Of a stretch of DNA of 64,000 nucleotides, positions 10,976-21,423 are shown one piece after another. Below the pieces are notes generated by a model. The model was not told the DNA's origin. It ran no database searches and was given only the letters and a program-made list of their open reading frames with translations. The position numbers and the translations under genes were made by a program. Source of the DNA: Dichetophora obliterata (taxonomy: Eukaryota > Arthropoda > Insecta > Diptera > Sciomyzidae); NCBI GenBank assembly GCA_963920525.1, contig OY986438.1, positions 124,998,920 through 125,062,919 on the forward strand, read 5' to 3'. Within the stretch, counting starts at the first letter, position 1; each line of letters opens with the position of its first letter.

Positions 10976-11200
10976 TTTGGTTACACTAAGTGCGTTTAAT
11001 TGTAGCGTAACCGGAAGCAGGGACTATCTTAGACTTTTAGGAGGAATAGTCAAGAATACGCCCGTACACAATCATACATTTATAAGGCTAGGCGCAGACG
11101 AATGCCTGGATCGAGATTCGAACCCACAACCTCTGGATGGCAGGCAAATACTTTTTAATTTGCACAACGAGTCAGTCAATATGGGATATGAAAATAATTT
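10976..11200 (-). repeat. tRNA-derived SINE-like repeat
   Basis: On the minus strand, GGGTTCGAATCTCG (11112-11125) is a close match to the internal B box and T arm of a tRNA. It is preceded by TTTGCCTGCCATCCAGAGG, which resembles a tRNA anticodon arm. The downstream body runs to about 10976. The A box region is poorly preserved. It cannot be a functional tRNA because the 5' half does not fold. Its sequence differs from the other SINE family in the window. Confidence 0.5.
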
Positions 11201-11457
11201 TTTTTTAAAATAAATTTTCGTTATTTTTCATAAAACAATTTAGCATTATTATAATTATTTTTTTTTGTATTTAGATCAGAGCTGTAAAGGAATGCATTCT
11301 ATTTACGATTACGAATAAATGAATTCTGAATTAAATGAATGTAGAATTGGCTTTTGTAACAAATTAACAATTAGTTTTTATAAAATTTCATATAGAAAAC
11401 TTTAAAATTTATTAATTATTAAAGTTTTCTATATTTATTAATTATAAAAGTTTTCTA

Positions 11458-12746
11458 AAGGGTCCGCCAAAGAACTTTTTTTTTTTGAAAATTCTATAAA
11501 AAAAAACTACTAAGTATTTTCTCAAATTAATTTTTTTATTTGAAAGCACAATCCTTCCGGTTAATAATGAAAAATAATTTCATTCAAATGGCTGCCTCGG
11601 GTAGCCATGCAGTAGCCTACACGATCGGTCCAATTTTTAAGCACATTATCGATTGTGTGCAGCTGTATTTCACCAATGGCTTCACGAATATTGTCCTTTG
11701 AAGCGTCAATTGTCTCTGGCTTGTCGGCGTAACACTTATCTTTGAGGGTACCCCACAAATAATAGTCCAACGGTGTCAAATCGCAGCTCCGAGGTGGCCA
11801 AACGACATCAGCTCTGCGGCTGATAATGCGATCTTCAAAAACAGGGCGCAAAATATCGAGTGTAGCCTCGGCTATGTGGCACGTAGCGCCGTCCTGTTGA
11901 AACCAAATGTTGCCAATATCCTCCTCTTCAATTTTTGTGAACAACATGGCCCGATAACGATCGTCATTGACTGTAACGGCCACTCCTTGCTCATTTTCGA
12001 AGAAAAATGGCCCAATTATGCCTCTGGACCAAAATCCGCACCAAACAGTGACTCGTTTTGGGTGCAGCGGCTTTTCAATGTATGCGTGCGGGTTTTCTGT
12101 GCCCCAAATGCGACAATTTTGCTTGTTTACATACCCGCCAAGATCAAAATGAGCTTCATCTGAAAAGATGATTTTTTTGGCAAAATCGGCATCTTCTGTA
12201 AGTCGATCGCAGTCCCACTTAGCGAAGCAAAAACGCATTGGATGGTCAGTTGGCTTCAACTCCTGAACCAATTGGACTTTTTATGGCGTCATACCAAGGT
12301 CTTTATGCAAAATTCGTCTCAATGATGTCTCCGAAATGTTCAATTGTTGAGAACGACAGTGAATTGATGTTGATGGCGATTTGCGCACACTTTCTGCCAC
12401 AGCAGCAATATTCTCGGGTGTACGCACTGTTTTTGGCTTTTCACGCTTTGGTTTATCGATGAGGATGCCAGTTTCTTTCACTTTTTTCAAAAGATAACGA
12501 ACATACGGAGCTGACGGTGCTTCTCTTCTTCCAAAATCCATACGCAATTTTCGCACACATTCTGCAACATTACCATGATTTTCCAAGTAATGTCGCAATA
12601 TTTCCCAGCGTTTTTCAAGCCTATACACAACCATATTCGTTCAGCGGAAGGATAAAACTAATTATCTGTCAAGTCAGACATGAGCTAAGTGTTACCATTC
12701 ACGAAATAAGCACTAGTTGAAAAAAAACGTTTTATGGCGGACCCTT
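11458..12746 (-). mobile_element. Mariner-like transposon of the D,D41D (rosa-like) type
   Basis: Inverted ends AAGGGTCCGCCA at 11458 and the complement of AAGGGTCCGCCAT ending at 12746 enclose 1,289 bp, a normal mariner size. Each end is followed inward by a long T run. TA is present just left of 11458; the right flank is ATAT rather than TA. The transposase fills most of the element on the minus strand. A foldback element begins at the very next base on the right, with no spacer. Confidence 0.88.
11561..12634 (-). pseudogene. Mariner transposase (D,D41D), one nonsense codon from full length
   Basis: A single minus-strand frame of 358 codons, counting both stops, starts MVVYRLEKRW. The N-terminal part is helix-turn-helix DNA-binding sequence, with a later SETSLRRILHKDLGM motif. 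The DDE domain follows: FSDEAHF (first aspartate), WFQQDGATCH (second) and RSCDLTPLDYYLWG (third). From the aspartate of QQDGA to that of PLDYY there are 41 intervening residues. That is the D,D41D signature described for rosa-type mariners, against 34 in classical mariners. The only clear break is a TAA stop at 12281-12283 (after the MTP), where a tyrosine codon would be expected. Length and frame are otherwise kept, so this is a recently active copy or one with recent loss. Confidence 0.9.
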
Positions 12747-13032
12747 ATATGACCTTGTTATTTATTATGTTGATTTTCTATGATTTAAATACAAATTCTA
12801 AATGTTTGATAGTTTAAATCATACTTGATTTTAAATACATATTCTAGTTGTTTGATAGTTTAAAATCCCTTAGTGAGCTTTAAGTCAGGTTAGAACAATT
12901 AATTAAATGCTCAATTAAAGAACAAAAAGAGCACGACCAAAAACAGAAACATCCTATAAAATCTAAAAACAACTTCAGTAACCATGCTTTGTTAGTAGAA
13001 AAATTCTAACAGACTGTTGGACTCCATAATAA

Positions 13033-13436
13033 TGGCCGCATTCAGCGCAGGCAACTATTGTGAACTGTAATGGTAGCGCTACCTTAGCAAGCGATGTTTT
13101 TCTCTGAATGTGTCGCTACTCTACTCGTCAGAAATTAGATTTAATTCAATTATTTATAATTTGTATGCAAATTTAATTCCATTGCAAAGGTTTCTCACTT
13201 AAATTTGCTTCGTTCTTTCTATGTTTTTTATTTTAACAGCGTCAGTATCAGGGTCTGACAGTTACTTCATCAACAGTTTTGTTCACGTAGCATTTTGTGT
13301 AGTAGTTCTAGAATTTTTTTACTCGATTAAATGGTGTATGCTACCTGAACAATTTTAGTGAGCGCTACCAAAATTTTACTATTCAGCGCATTTTTACACA
13401 ACAGTTGCCAACTGTTGTCTGCGCTGAATGCAGCCA
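13033..13436. mobile_element. Nested MITE with TGGCYGCATTCAGCGCAG ends
   Basis: TGGCCGCATTCAGCGCAG at 13033 is mirrored by its near-complement ending at 13436. Both ends are flanked by ATAA (13029-13032 and 13437-13440). Further in, GTAGCGCT motifs are also inverted, and a partial second TTCAGCGCA lies near 13382. The element sits inside the foldback. No coding sequence is visible. Confidence 0.7.
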
Positions 13437-13659
13437 ATAACATAAGCATAAAAACTAAAGCAAAGCAAAAATACAACAACAACAGGAAAATATGAAAGAA
13501 GAAAAACTGAGAAATTGACACTTAAAATTTTATCGCCTTTGTGGAGCAGAGCGCTAGTGCGCTTACACGGCGTATCACAAAGATTTCTGATGAAGCCTGT
13601 AGCAGGGCCGAAATTGCAATAAAATCAGCTAGTGATGTTTTTCTTTTCATATTAAAAAC

Positions 13660-13660
13660 G

Positions 13661-13704
<44 letters not shown>
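13660..13704. repeat. (GTT)15 microsatellite
   Basis: An uninterrupted run of fifteen GTT units in the interior of the foldback, next to its right arm. Confidence 0.95.
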
Positions 13705-13705
<1 letters not shown>

Positions 13706-14380
13706 CTTTGGAATTGATTGTTCTAACCTGAACTAAAGCTCAATAAACGATTTAAAATATCAAACAACTAGAATTTGTATTTGTAATCAAGTATGATTTA
13801 AGCTATCAAACATTTAGAATTTGTATTTAAATCACAGAAAATAAACATACTAAATAACAAGGCCATATAAAAAGCTTTCAATTGGAATAAATAAATAAAA
13901 ACAAGTCAACAATAAAGAGGAGGTGGATGGGGAAATGTAGAATTTTTATACACAAAATAAGTTTTGTGCCTGCAATAGCAAGCCTGCAAATCAAATTAAA
14001 CCACTTTCCGGAAATTTTTGAGTTAGCAATGTCAATGTACATGTAGAAAGGCCTTTATACACATTTAACTGTTAAGTTTATTCTGATATTTGATTGATTT
14101 TTTGTAATCAAAGAAAAAATATGCTTTATGCAAATGAAGTTAAATCCATACAGTTGCTTCAGAACAAGGTTAATCCATTGTTGGATTATTTATGAAATTT
14201 ATTAAAAAAAAATACTATATATATAATATACAAATTTATTATACGTTACTCCAACATGCTAATATTTGATTTCACATATTAATGTTTAAACAAACAATTT
14301 TAATTACCTTAAAAGTTTTAATTTCACGCATTGTTTGAAAACTGTATTGATTCCATACTTACATTCTTTTATTTTTTAAT

Positions 14381-14426
14381 TTCAAATTTGGGATTATGTC
14401 CTCAAAAAAAGGAGACATAATCCCAA
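14381..14426. repeat. Hairpin copy of the GGGATTATGTCC palindrome
   Basis: GGGATTATGTCCTC, a run of A, then GGAGACATAATCCC form a stem of about 13 pairs with a 7-base loop. It is preceded by TTCAAATTT. The same motif recurs many times at 17.6-18.3 kb, so this is an outlying copy of that family. Confidence 0.7.
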
Positions 14427-15358
14427 AAATTGGATTTGGAGAACATAGTTTTCTTTTTTATAGGTCGCTGCTTAGGGATTTCAACCCTAAGTAAGTCCAT
14501 CGCTGGCCTCGCTGTCTAAAGTAAAAACAGTTTAGTTCGACTTATTTATGCAGCTGTGTTCCATGCATATAGAACAGCGATGGGTGCCCCATAGCTTACT
14601 GAGCGCTCTCTGAGCGTAATTTTTCACATGTACACAAAGCTCACAACAGAAGAGAATATAATTCAGTCGTTCGCTGACGAAGATGCTGCGAAGACCTATG
14701 TCGCAAATTTTAGAACACTCTTCAAAAAACTAACTTTTTGATTTGCATATATTTTTTGTTTCTTAGAATTTCATATTATCCGTATGAGGTTATTTGAATT
14801 ATTAATTTATATTATTTGTTTTAATTTTCTGATGCTTCACATTTTTAATTTTAATTTTTCGTATATTTTATAATATTAAAATAAAAACAAAAACGAAAAT
14901 TAAAACTTACCAAAATGTTTTACTCTGAATGGAAAAGAGATTTCTTTTCCATAGATAATCTTTCTGGCAAAGCATAATGTTTAATTTTTCACAAATATAA
15001 TTTATTTACTTAGAATAAAATGATGGAGCTTTGATATTGACTTAAAAAAATATTGAACACTACCGATAACTAAAAATAAGAATATAAAATAAAAAAAAAC
15101 CACATACAACAGTATGTGTGGGGGTATAAACATACAAACATATAAACTTGCAAATCTAGAAAATTTTGATAACAATTTCGCTCAGTGAGCGCTATTCGAG
15201 AGCGCACCAATACCAACAAGACAAAATAAAATGTGACTGTGTTAGAATGCCCAGCCCTGATACATATATATTCTATATAGAGTAGTGTCGGGCAGCTTTG
15301 CACACTAGATATTGTGTTTGTGCAGTAAAATATGTATTCATCTTATATACAGAACGAT
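14427..15358. other. Non-coding stretch
   Basis: AT-rich sequence with short inverted motifs and no open frame resembling a protein family. I see no gene. Confidence 0.45.
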
Positions 15359-16396
15359 TAGTGATGCCAACTGGTAAGTTAATTGTGGGCGCGTACGGTA
15401 ATTTACCCCTACGTACGATGCACGATCCTGGTGGTTTGTACGATCCTATTAAATGTACGATTATTAAGATTTTGAAAATTTAATAATGGGACTTTTAATT
15501 TACTGAAACTTTTTTCCTTTACAATTAGTTGGTATCCCTAAACCATATCTGTTTTTTCTGACAAATAAAAGCGAAAAAAAGAAAACAATGAAAAGGTAGA
15601 CACAAAATTTTCAGCTGGTTCCAAATTAATTATTTTAGTTCGGGTTTTCTTATTTGCTCTAAAAATGGAGTCGCCAACAAGTGACACAAAAACTGACAGT
15701 GACAAAATCTTTCAGAGTTCAAGAAATGCTTATTATATGCAAATTTGAGTGTTGTTAAAAGACATGTATACAGCTCCGGGAATAAAAATGCATCTATTTT
15801 TGACGGTAAATTCAGGATTTCAGTCCTTAAAGCAAAAGATCCAAACAAATTAAATTTATAAAAGCAGGGCTGGAAGAAGCAGAAATACAAACGTGCGCAT
15901 GTAACAATTTGCCAAGTAGATATAATGATAGAGAACAACAACAAAAAATGTTTTTCTGACTCAAATACTGTACAAAGTATGCACAAATATTTTTTACAAA
16001 TTGGGAAAACTAGAGTCGTAAAATTCTCCGTAACGAAAAAATCAGTATCAGGACAAAATTGTCTTTCTACGAGGATCAAAAAAAGGCATCCGAAATCGGC
16101 AACCCAGACCAACAGGTTGCACTAGGTAAGAATAATGCTGACTTAGTTTTTGAACTGTAAATTCAAACTCTTCACAATTTTTTATTTACCCAACTTTTAA
16201 AGCAAACTTAATTAAAAGGATTCAATTAATTTGTTGCTTGAATATTAATACACTAATTATATTTAGTTATTTAACATAATATTTTTTGAAGTACCATTGA
16301 AAAAAAATCAAAAAAAGATGTGTACGGTAATGAACCTTAAAACAGGTTATTTGTACTCCTTTGTACGGTAATTTTGGACGCCGGGGTTGGCAACAC
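15359..16396. mobile_element. Inverted-repeat element carrying a decayed BED-like finger
   Basis: AGTGATGCCAAC near 15359 is mirrored by GTTGGCAACACT ending near 16396. A GGCG motif and a GTACGGTAATTT motif follow inward in inverted order at both ends. Further GTACGGTAAT copies lie at the right end (16322 and 16362). The interior has short broken frames on the plus strand, including the finger-like segment at 15925-16125. It may be a hAT-type element, but no 8-bp target duplication was found. Confidence 0.55.
15925..16125 (+). pseudogene. Possible BED-type zinc-finger remnant of a transposase
   Basis: The 66-codon frame reads HKYFLQIGKTRVVKFSVTKK and soon after IKKRHPKSATQTNR. The spacing recalls BED fingers: an aromatic start, then CxxC, a gap, and HxxxxH ending in LxxHIKKRHP. 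Here the zinc-binding cysteines are replaced (KFSV in place of KCxxC), so it cannot be functional. It sits inside an element with inverted ends, as expected for the first exon of a hAT-type transposase. A GTAAG follows the end of the frame, which could be an old splice donor. The minus-strand 160-codon frame over the same bases is judged a shadow. This is a family-pattern inference only. Confidence 0.4.
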
Positions 16397-16553
16397 TGAG
16401 AACTATCAAAGCTTCAGTGTTCAAGCGAATGTCAACCAGATAAAATCTGCGCTTGCGTGTTCCTTGAATATATTATATAATATCTGTGTCGATAAGCAAT
16501 TATAGCTAAGTCGATTTAAGACAGAACTGAGTTATTGAAATAGTTGTGTTCCA

Positions 16554-16702
16554 GAACTTCTAGCATAACCTTAGCCAAAGATATGACGCAAAAACAAAAG
16601 ACCCTTTCATATAACTTATACGGCGATTGGAAACTCTGAAGCAAAATTTCCGGAAACTTTGAAATAAGACTTAAGCTGTTATTGCTCATTGACACAGATA
16701 TA
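16554..16702 (+). repeat. Direct repeat copy 1 (partner at 17433-17586)
   Basis: About 150 bp starting CTTCTAGCATAACCTTAGCC recur about 880 bp downstream in the same orientation at roughly 80% identity by eye. Shared blocks include CATATAACTTATA and GCTGTTATTGCT. No coding content. Confidence 0.75.
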
Positions 16703-17432
16703 ACGTAAAATTACACTGTATAAAATTTTATGTATGCAAAATTTTTGGAAGTATGTATGAACAAATTTTTTATTTTTAGAAAATTATGCATTACAAGTAG
16801 TGTTCGACCGAATATTCGGTTTCTGTTTCGGTTACGGCCAGTTTCGGCCCTTTTTGTCAGTTTGTCACCGAAACTAGCCGAAACTTTTGGTAAAAACTTC
16901 TTGCATCAGTCATTTAATTCAAATATAAAAATATTTACAACACATTGTACAAAACAAAAACTATTAATTTGTCTATAATTTGATTTCTCGTGTTAACGAA
17001 AAACATTTTGGTTAATTTTATGCGTTCGATACTATCATTTTCGATTCTATCATCTCTATTGCAATTGATATTTAAGTGTTATAGGTACTAAAACCAAAAA
17101 ATGATAACTAAACTTCCCAACGTATTCTCTGTGAGAGGAATAAAGGAGAAAAACGAAATATTTCCATTTTTATAATACTAAATCCTTAAAAAAAAAATAC
17201 TTTGTTTTGTAGTTCTATAAAAATGTACATTGTAGGTGCATACTATTTTGAGTGTGTACTGAAGATATAAAGTATGCAATGCTTTTGTAATATAAAATAA
17301 AATAAAAAATTATCTCATTTATTATTATAGTAAAATTCAATCAATTCAAATAAACTTTAATATTCAAATAAAACTTTTTAATATTAATTTTTTTCTTATG
17401 TGCACAATAGAACAATAAACACAAAAAATTTG

Positions 17433-17586
17433 GAGCTTCTAGCATGACCTTAGCCAATGTTATGACACAAAAATAAAATAACCTTCCATATAACTTATAT
17501 TGCGACTAAAAACTTTGTTGCAAGATTTCTCGAATCTTTGAAGTCAGACTTAAGGCTGTTATTGCTTACTGACAAAGATATCTGTA
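17433..17586 (+). repeat. Direct repeat copy 2 (partner at 16554-16702)
   Basis: Second copy of the 150-bp sequence at 16.55 kb. It ends just before the cluster of GGGATTATGTCC palindromes, so the two copies may be the edges of a duplicated or inserted block. Confidence 0.75.
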
Positions 17587-17609
17587 TTTGTTGAAACAAC
17601 TTCAGTATA

Positions 17610-18275
17610 TGACCTCTTAAAAGCGGACATAATCCCAAGGAGTCAGAATTCCCATTTTTCGGATTATGTCCTCTCTTAAAGCGGTCATAGTCCCAAATTT
17701 GAAATTATGTCCATTGGGGCTATGTCCCGGCACCTCTTAGAGTCAGTAAAAATACTCTTCCTGTTCGCGGGCTGGAGGTGAAGGGACATAACCCCAAGGG
17801 ACATAGTCCCAAATTTGAAATTTGGGATTGTGTCCCCTTATTTTGCTGACATTTTCTAAAAAATAAGATTTTGGACCGCTTTTTAAGCGGTCATAACACC
17901 AAATGGGTGTTCTGACCGCTTGGGATTCTGACTAATACGTACAAGTCAAATCAGTTTTTTTATGATGCAATTTGAATGACCTCTTTGAAACTGGCCATAA
18001 TCTCAAATCCAATTTTTTGGATTATGTCCTTTGGTGCTTGTCCTGACACCAGGCTGGATACTTTTCTTCTCCAACAAGAATATCATGCCGTTTATATAAA
18101 GCACGATGATAGAGTATTTGTGTATTCAAAAGGCTGGAAAAAATTATGGAAAAACTAAGGTAACGTGACGCCAAGGACAAATTTAAAATTTCAAATTATG
18201 CCCGCTTTTCCTTAGAACATAATCCAAAAAATTGGATTTGGGATTATTGCCAGTTTCAAGAGGTCATACGCCCAA
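17610..18275. repeat. Cluster of GGACATAATCCC palindromes
   Basis: Within about 660 bp there are around ten copies, in both orientations, of a motif near GGACATAATCCCAAATTTG or its complement. Examples lie near 17624, 17662, 17700, 17793, 17820, 18004 and 18235. Several are linked to an AAGCGGTCATA or CTCTTAAAGCGG motif. GTCAGAATTCCCA near 17640 is mirrored by TTGGGATTCTGAC near 17930. The rightmost part is a clear MITE (17974-18270). Confidence 0.75.
17974..18270. mobile_element. MITE with inverted ends of about 54 bp
   Basis: ATGACCTCTTTGAAACTGGC with the following bases to about 18029 is mirrored at about 18215-18270. The inverted arms include CAAATCCAATTTTTTGGATT, which is itself palindromic. 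There is no coding capacity. A 60-codon frame inside is incidental. Confidence 0.75.
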
Positions 18276-19570
18276 AAAGAAGAGAGAAAAACAAAATTTG
18301 GAAAAAGCGGAGAGCTTTTGCACGCATTTGTTGACTTAAAAAGCTTTCAGTAGCTGTCCAGACCTCAAGCAGGCAGATTGCGGTTGCTCGCTGCTCAAAA
18401 TGTTCTTGTTTTTACGTAAATTATCTACTTGAAAAAAAGAGATACAAACTGAACAAAGATCAAAAGTTAGAAATGCCTTTTTAAAGAAAAATATTCCAAA
18501 GGTTTTTTTAATTTTATCTTTTCAATCTTATATTACAGTGATATGAAAAAAGTGTAATAAAATAAATTAAGTTAATAAAGAGGGCTAAAAAAACTGTTAA
18601 ATAATCCAAAAATAACTCTTAAAAATTCAAGTTCAACAACTCTTGTATAAATGAAAACTCAAAATATTTCAATATATTTTATATTCGGTTACAAAAATAA
18701 TAATAATTAATATTAATAATTAATAATTTTTAATTAATTCATTAATAATTTTTAATTAATTTATTAATAATTTTTATAAAAAGCAATAAATTTTCGGTAA
18801 CTAAATACCGCCTTGATAAATTAAAATAATTTAAAGCACATCAATTTACGACAAAAAGTTGTAGTTGGTGGTTGTATGACATTTTTTGGAGAGAAACGCT
18901 TAGTAACTTGATTTGAATGAGGTCAAGGCACAATACTTATTTCAGATGCAATATCACATGTTTCTACAGCTTTCTGCTACATTAAAAACATCCAAATCAA
19001 AAGACGCACTTGATTATTCCCTTATGTGAATCTGTCGAATGACATCGGACAGATAATTTTTTCTAAGTGGGCGTCACCTTAACCTAACCTAATCCTTAGT
19101 GCAACAAATGTAATTAATATTTTTGCGGATCTTAATGCACTTTTTCGCAAAGACCTCAAGCTAATCGCTTATGGCTTGGATCTTAAGATGAATGTTGATT
19201 TTAAAAATTAAGGTTTGTGTGAAAAATAAATTTTACACAAAACATGAATTTCAATAACAATGTCAGATCGCGTTTATTTACACACGCATTAGAAAATTTT
19301 AAACAGATACATCATGTTGACTATTTTTTCCAATAAATAGCTTCGTGTGACTGAATTTTTCATATTTAGATATATAAGTTAAAACTCAACTTATTCTAAA
19401 AAGAAATTTTACTGTTTCACACAAATCTTTAAAAATATGCAAACACGTTAATTTTTGTCTTCAAAATTTTTGCCTTCATAAAAAAGTAAAAAAATTTTCC
19501 ATATGTGTGTGTATAGGTATTTTAGCAGCATTTATATATAACTATGTATGTATTAATTGTATTAATTTTG
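18276..19570. other. AT-rich non-coding stretch
   Basis: Holds an AATTAATAATTTTTAATT-rich low-complexity patch near 18700-18780. No gene and no recognised element. Confidence 0.5.
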
Positions 19571-19854
19571 GTGGCCGTAGTCTAGTTGCTAGAGTGCGGG
19601 GCACCTAAGCTAAGCAACCGCTGAAGCCCGGGTTCAATGTCCAGCTCAGACAGAATTTATTTCAATGGAATTAATTTTGCTGTTGGGTCGTCATCTCTCT
19701 GCAGACAATGGCAACCCTCTGAGAGTATAAACTGCCATGTTAAGCTTCTTGAGAACATAAGCCGTTCGGAGTCGGCATAAAACTCGTAGGTCCAGTTCTC
19801 GATCATTTGCGTTAAAACATTTAATAACACGCACAACGCAATTGATCAATAGCA
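19571..19854 (+). repeat. tRNA-derived SINE, family A copy 1
   Basis: The head GTGGCCGTAGTCTAGTTGCT matches a tRNA A box region, and GGGTTCAATGTCC about 50 bases on matches the B box. The body continues through CAGCTCAGACAGAAT, TCTGCAGACAATGGCAA, TGAGAACATAAGCCG and TAGGTCCAGTTCTCGATCAT. It ends in an ACACGCACAAC...ATTGATCAATAG segment. The same arrangement occurs on the minus strand at 41895-42174 and in part near 62588. Such elements are transcribed by RNA polymerase III from the internal boxes and copied by a LINE partner (established for SINEs in general). Confidence 0.88.
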
Positions 19855-20286
19855 AAATAATAAAGGCAAAATAATAAAGATGCCTGAATACTGTAATTGC
19901 GATAAGTTAAACTTACGCAAGCACACGCACTTGAACTCACGCACATTATGTGAACAAATAAATATTTTAATATGGGTTTTATGCTGCTGCTTCGTCGATG
20001 TATGCAATACATAATTTGGCTCAAAACCAATGCTCCAGAACTTCCACAACTCGGCAGAGGTAGGAGCATCTCACCTACAATGGTTGGCTTTAAGTTGTAG
20101 AAATTTTTGCAAAAAAAAAAACAGAATCAAGTATAAATTTGAAATTCAATTTCCGTCTAAGAGTTTGCTGCTCAATTGCACACAAGCAGAAAATTCGCAT
20201 TCATACTCTGCACTCGCATACTCCGGAAATGTAATGATAATAAAAATAGCGCAAGCGGAAGGAAGCATATTCGTTGATGGTACCAA

Positions 20287-20308
20287 AGTAGTAGTAGTAG
20301 TAGTAGTA
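20287..20308. repeat. (AGT)n microsatellite
   Basis: About seven AGT units. They generate the poly-V and poly-Y/L tracts seen in the overlapping open frames here. Confidence 0.9.
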
Positions 20309-21391
20309 AAAAAAGAAAAGAAATACAAAAAAAGAACACGCACAAAAACCAGCCAACAAAATATAACAAGTCAGCAAAATAGTCCAAGTTGAATAAAAAT
20401 TTGTAGCAGTCAACTTCTAAATAGGGGTCACCCTCAAGACGCAGCCCGGGAGGGAACCACAGACGCAATTCTCTAAACTTTTCTTTTCTGTAACTTCACT
20501 TCACATCACTGTGATTGTGTCGGCCTAGTTCGTATCTAGTGTATCTCTCTATCTGACCCTATGTCTCTAGCACTTACAGCTCGCTTAGTCGGTCTTGCGT
20601 TAAATAGATGAGCATCCAAGTATTGCTTTTTAGTCATGAAGAGCATGATGGCCATGATGCTTATGAAGTTGGCCTGAACAGTTAAGACAAAGGAGCAGAT
20701 AACGAGGGCTCGTGCCCTTGATTTGGGCATGGCTGACTTAACCTTAGCGTTATCTTGGCTCTTTTATGTGTGGCTCAAGCTTAAACGAATCGCCTTCGAC
20801 TTTGACTGTATATTGCTGCTGTTGCTGCTGCTCGAGCGTGATTGTCCTTAAGTTGGAAATTGTTGTTTTTGTTATAATTTCGCCTTTGCTCCCACTCCCT
20901 ATCTATTGTGGATCTATTATTAGAAAGAAGGACTTTGACTGCTTTAGTGTTCAACTTACTTTCGTGCTCACAAATCAGTAGAACTCATGAAGCTCCAGTC
21001 ACATCACTTTTAATGTCCTTGATTTCAGATGAATACTGAATTTAATCCTATGTAGTAACAATTCGATTGTAAAACCAAAGCACCACAACAACAACGAAAC
21101 TAGCAAGGACCACAAGGACACCAACAAACTTGAGCAGCAACAAGAATATAGATAGAAAACACAAAAAAAAAATAGAAAACAAAAGCACCATCAGCTCCTC
21201 AATTCCTTCATGTTACTCGCAATTCAACCAAAATAAATGGACGTTCCATCTGTATTAATGCGAAATTAACTTTTGACAAACAGATTTACAATTTAAAATG
21301 GTATCAAGAGCTTTACATGCGTTCCATGGTATTGAGTCGTCTTTAAGTCTTGTAATAGCGTTTTAGATATTTAATGCTTACATATTGTATT

Positions 21392-21423
21392 TTCTTCTTC
21401 TTTTTCTTCTTCTTCTTCTTCTT
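21392..21423. repeat. TTC-rich microsatellite
   Basis: TTCTTCTTC with one interrupted unit, about ten repeats. Confidence 0.9.

Larger units (their letters stand above)
12747..13868. mobile_element. Foldback element with inverted arms of about 155 bp
   Basis: The left arm at 12747-12903 reads as the near-complement of the right arm at 13715-13868. Shared blocks include CCTTGTTATTTA, CAAATTCTAAATGTTTGATA, TAAATCATACTTGATT and CAGGTTAGAACAAT. Each arm also holds an internal direct repeat of an ATTCTARWTGTTTGATA motif. The interior contains a nested MITE and a (GTT)n array and no gene. It starts directly at the end of the mariner. Confidence 0.85.

Noticed and set aside
15630..16112. 160-codon minus-strand open frame, one of the longest in the window
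   Set aside because: Rich in F, L and C with no family motif, and it lies opposite the plus-strand frame that has a BED-like outline. Judged a shadow.
16795..16885. CGGTTTCGG-type inverted phrases (GACCGAATATTCGGTTTC and CGGTTACGGCCAG)
   Set aside because: They recall ends of some DNA transposons, but no matching second end was found nearby, so no element was called.
19078..19096. TTAACCTAACCTAAT, resembling the insect telomere repeat (TTAGG)
   Set aside because: Only about two units, imperfect, in the middle of AT-rich DNA. Most flies lack TTAGG telomeres. Taken as chance.
20030..20468. Several overlapping frames of 65-120 codons on both strands
   Set aside because: All pass through the AGT microsatellite, which keeps many frames open. 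No protein motif is present.
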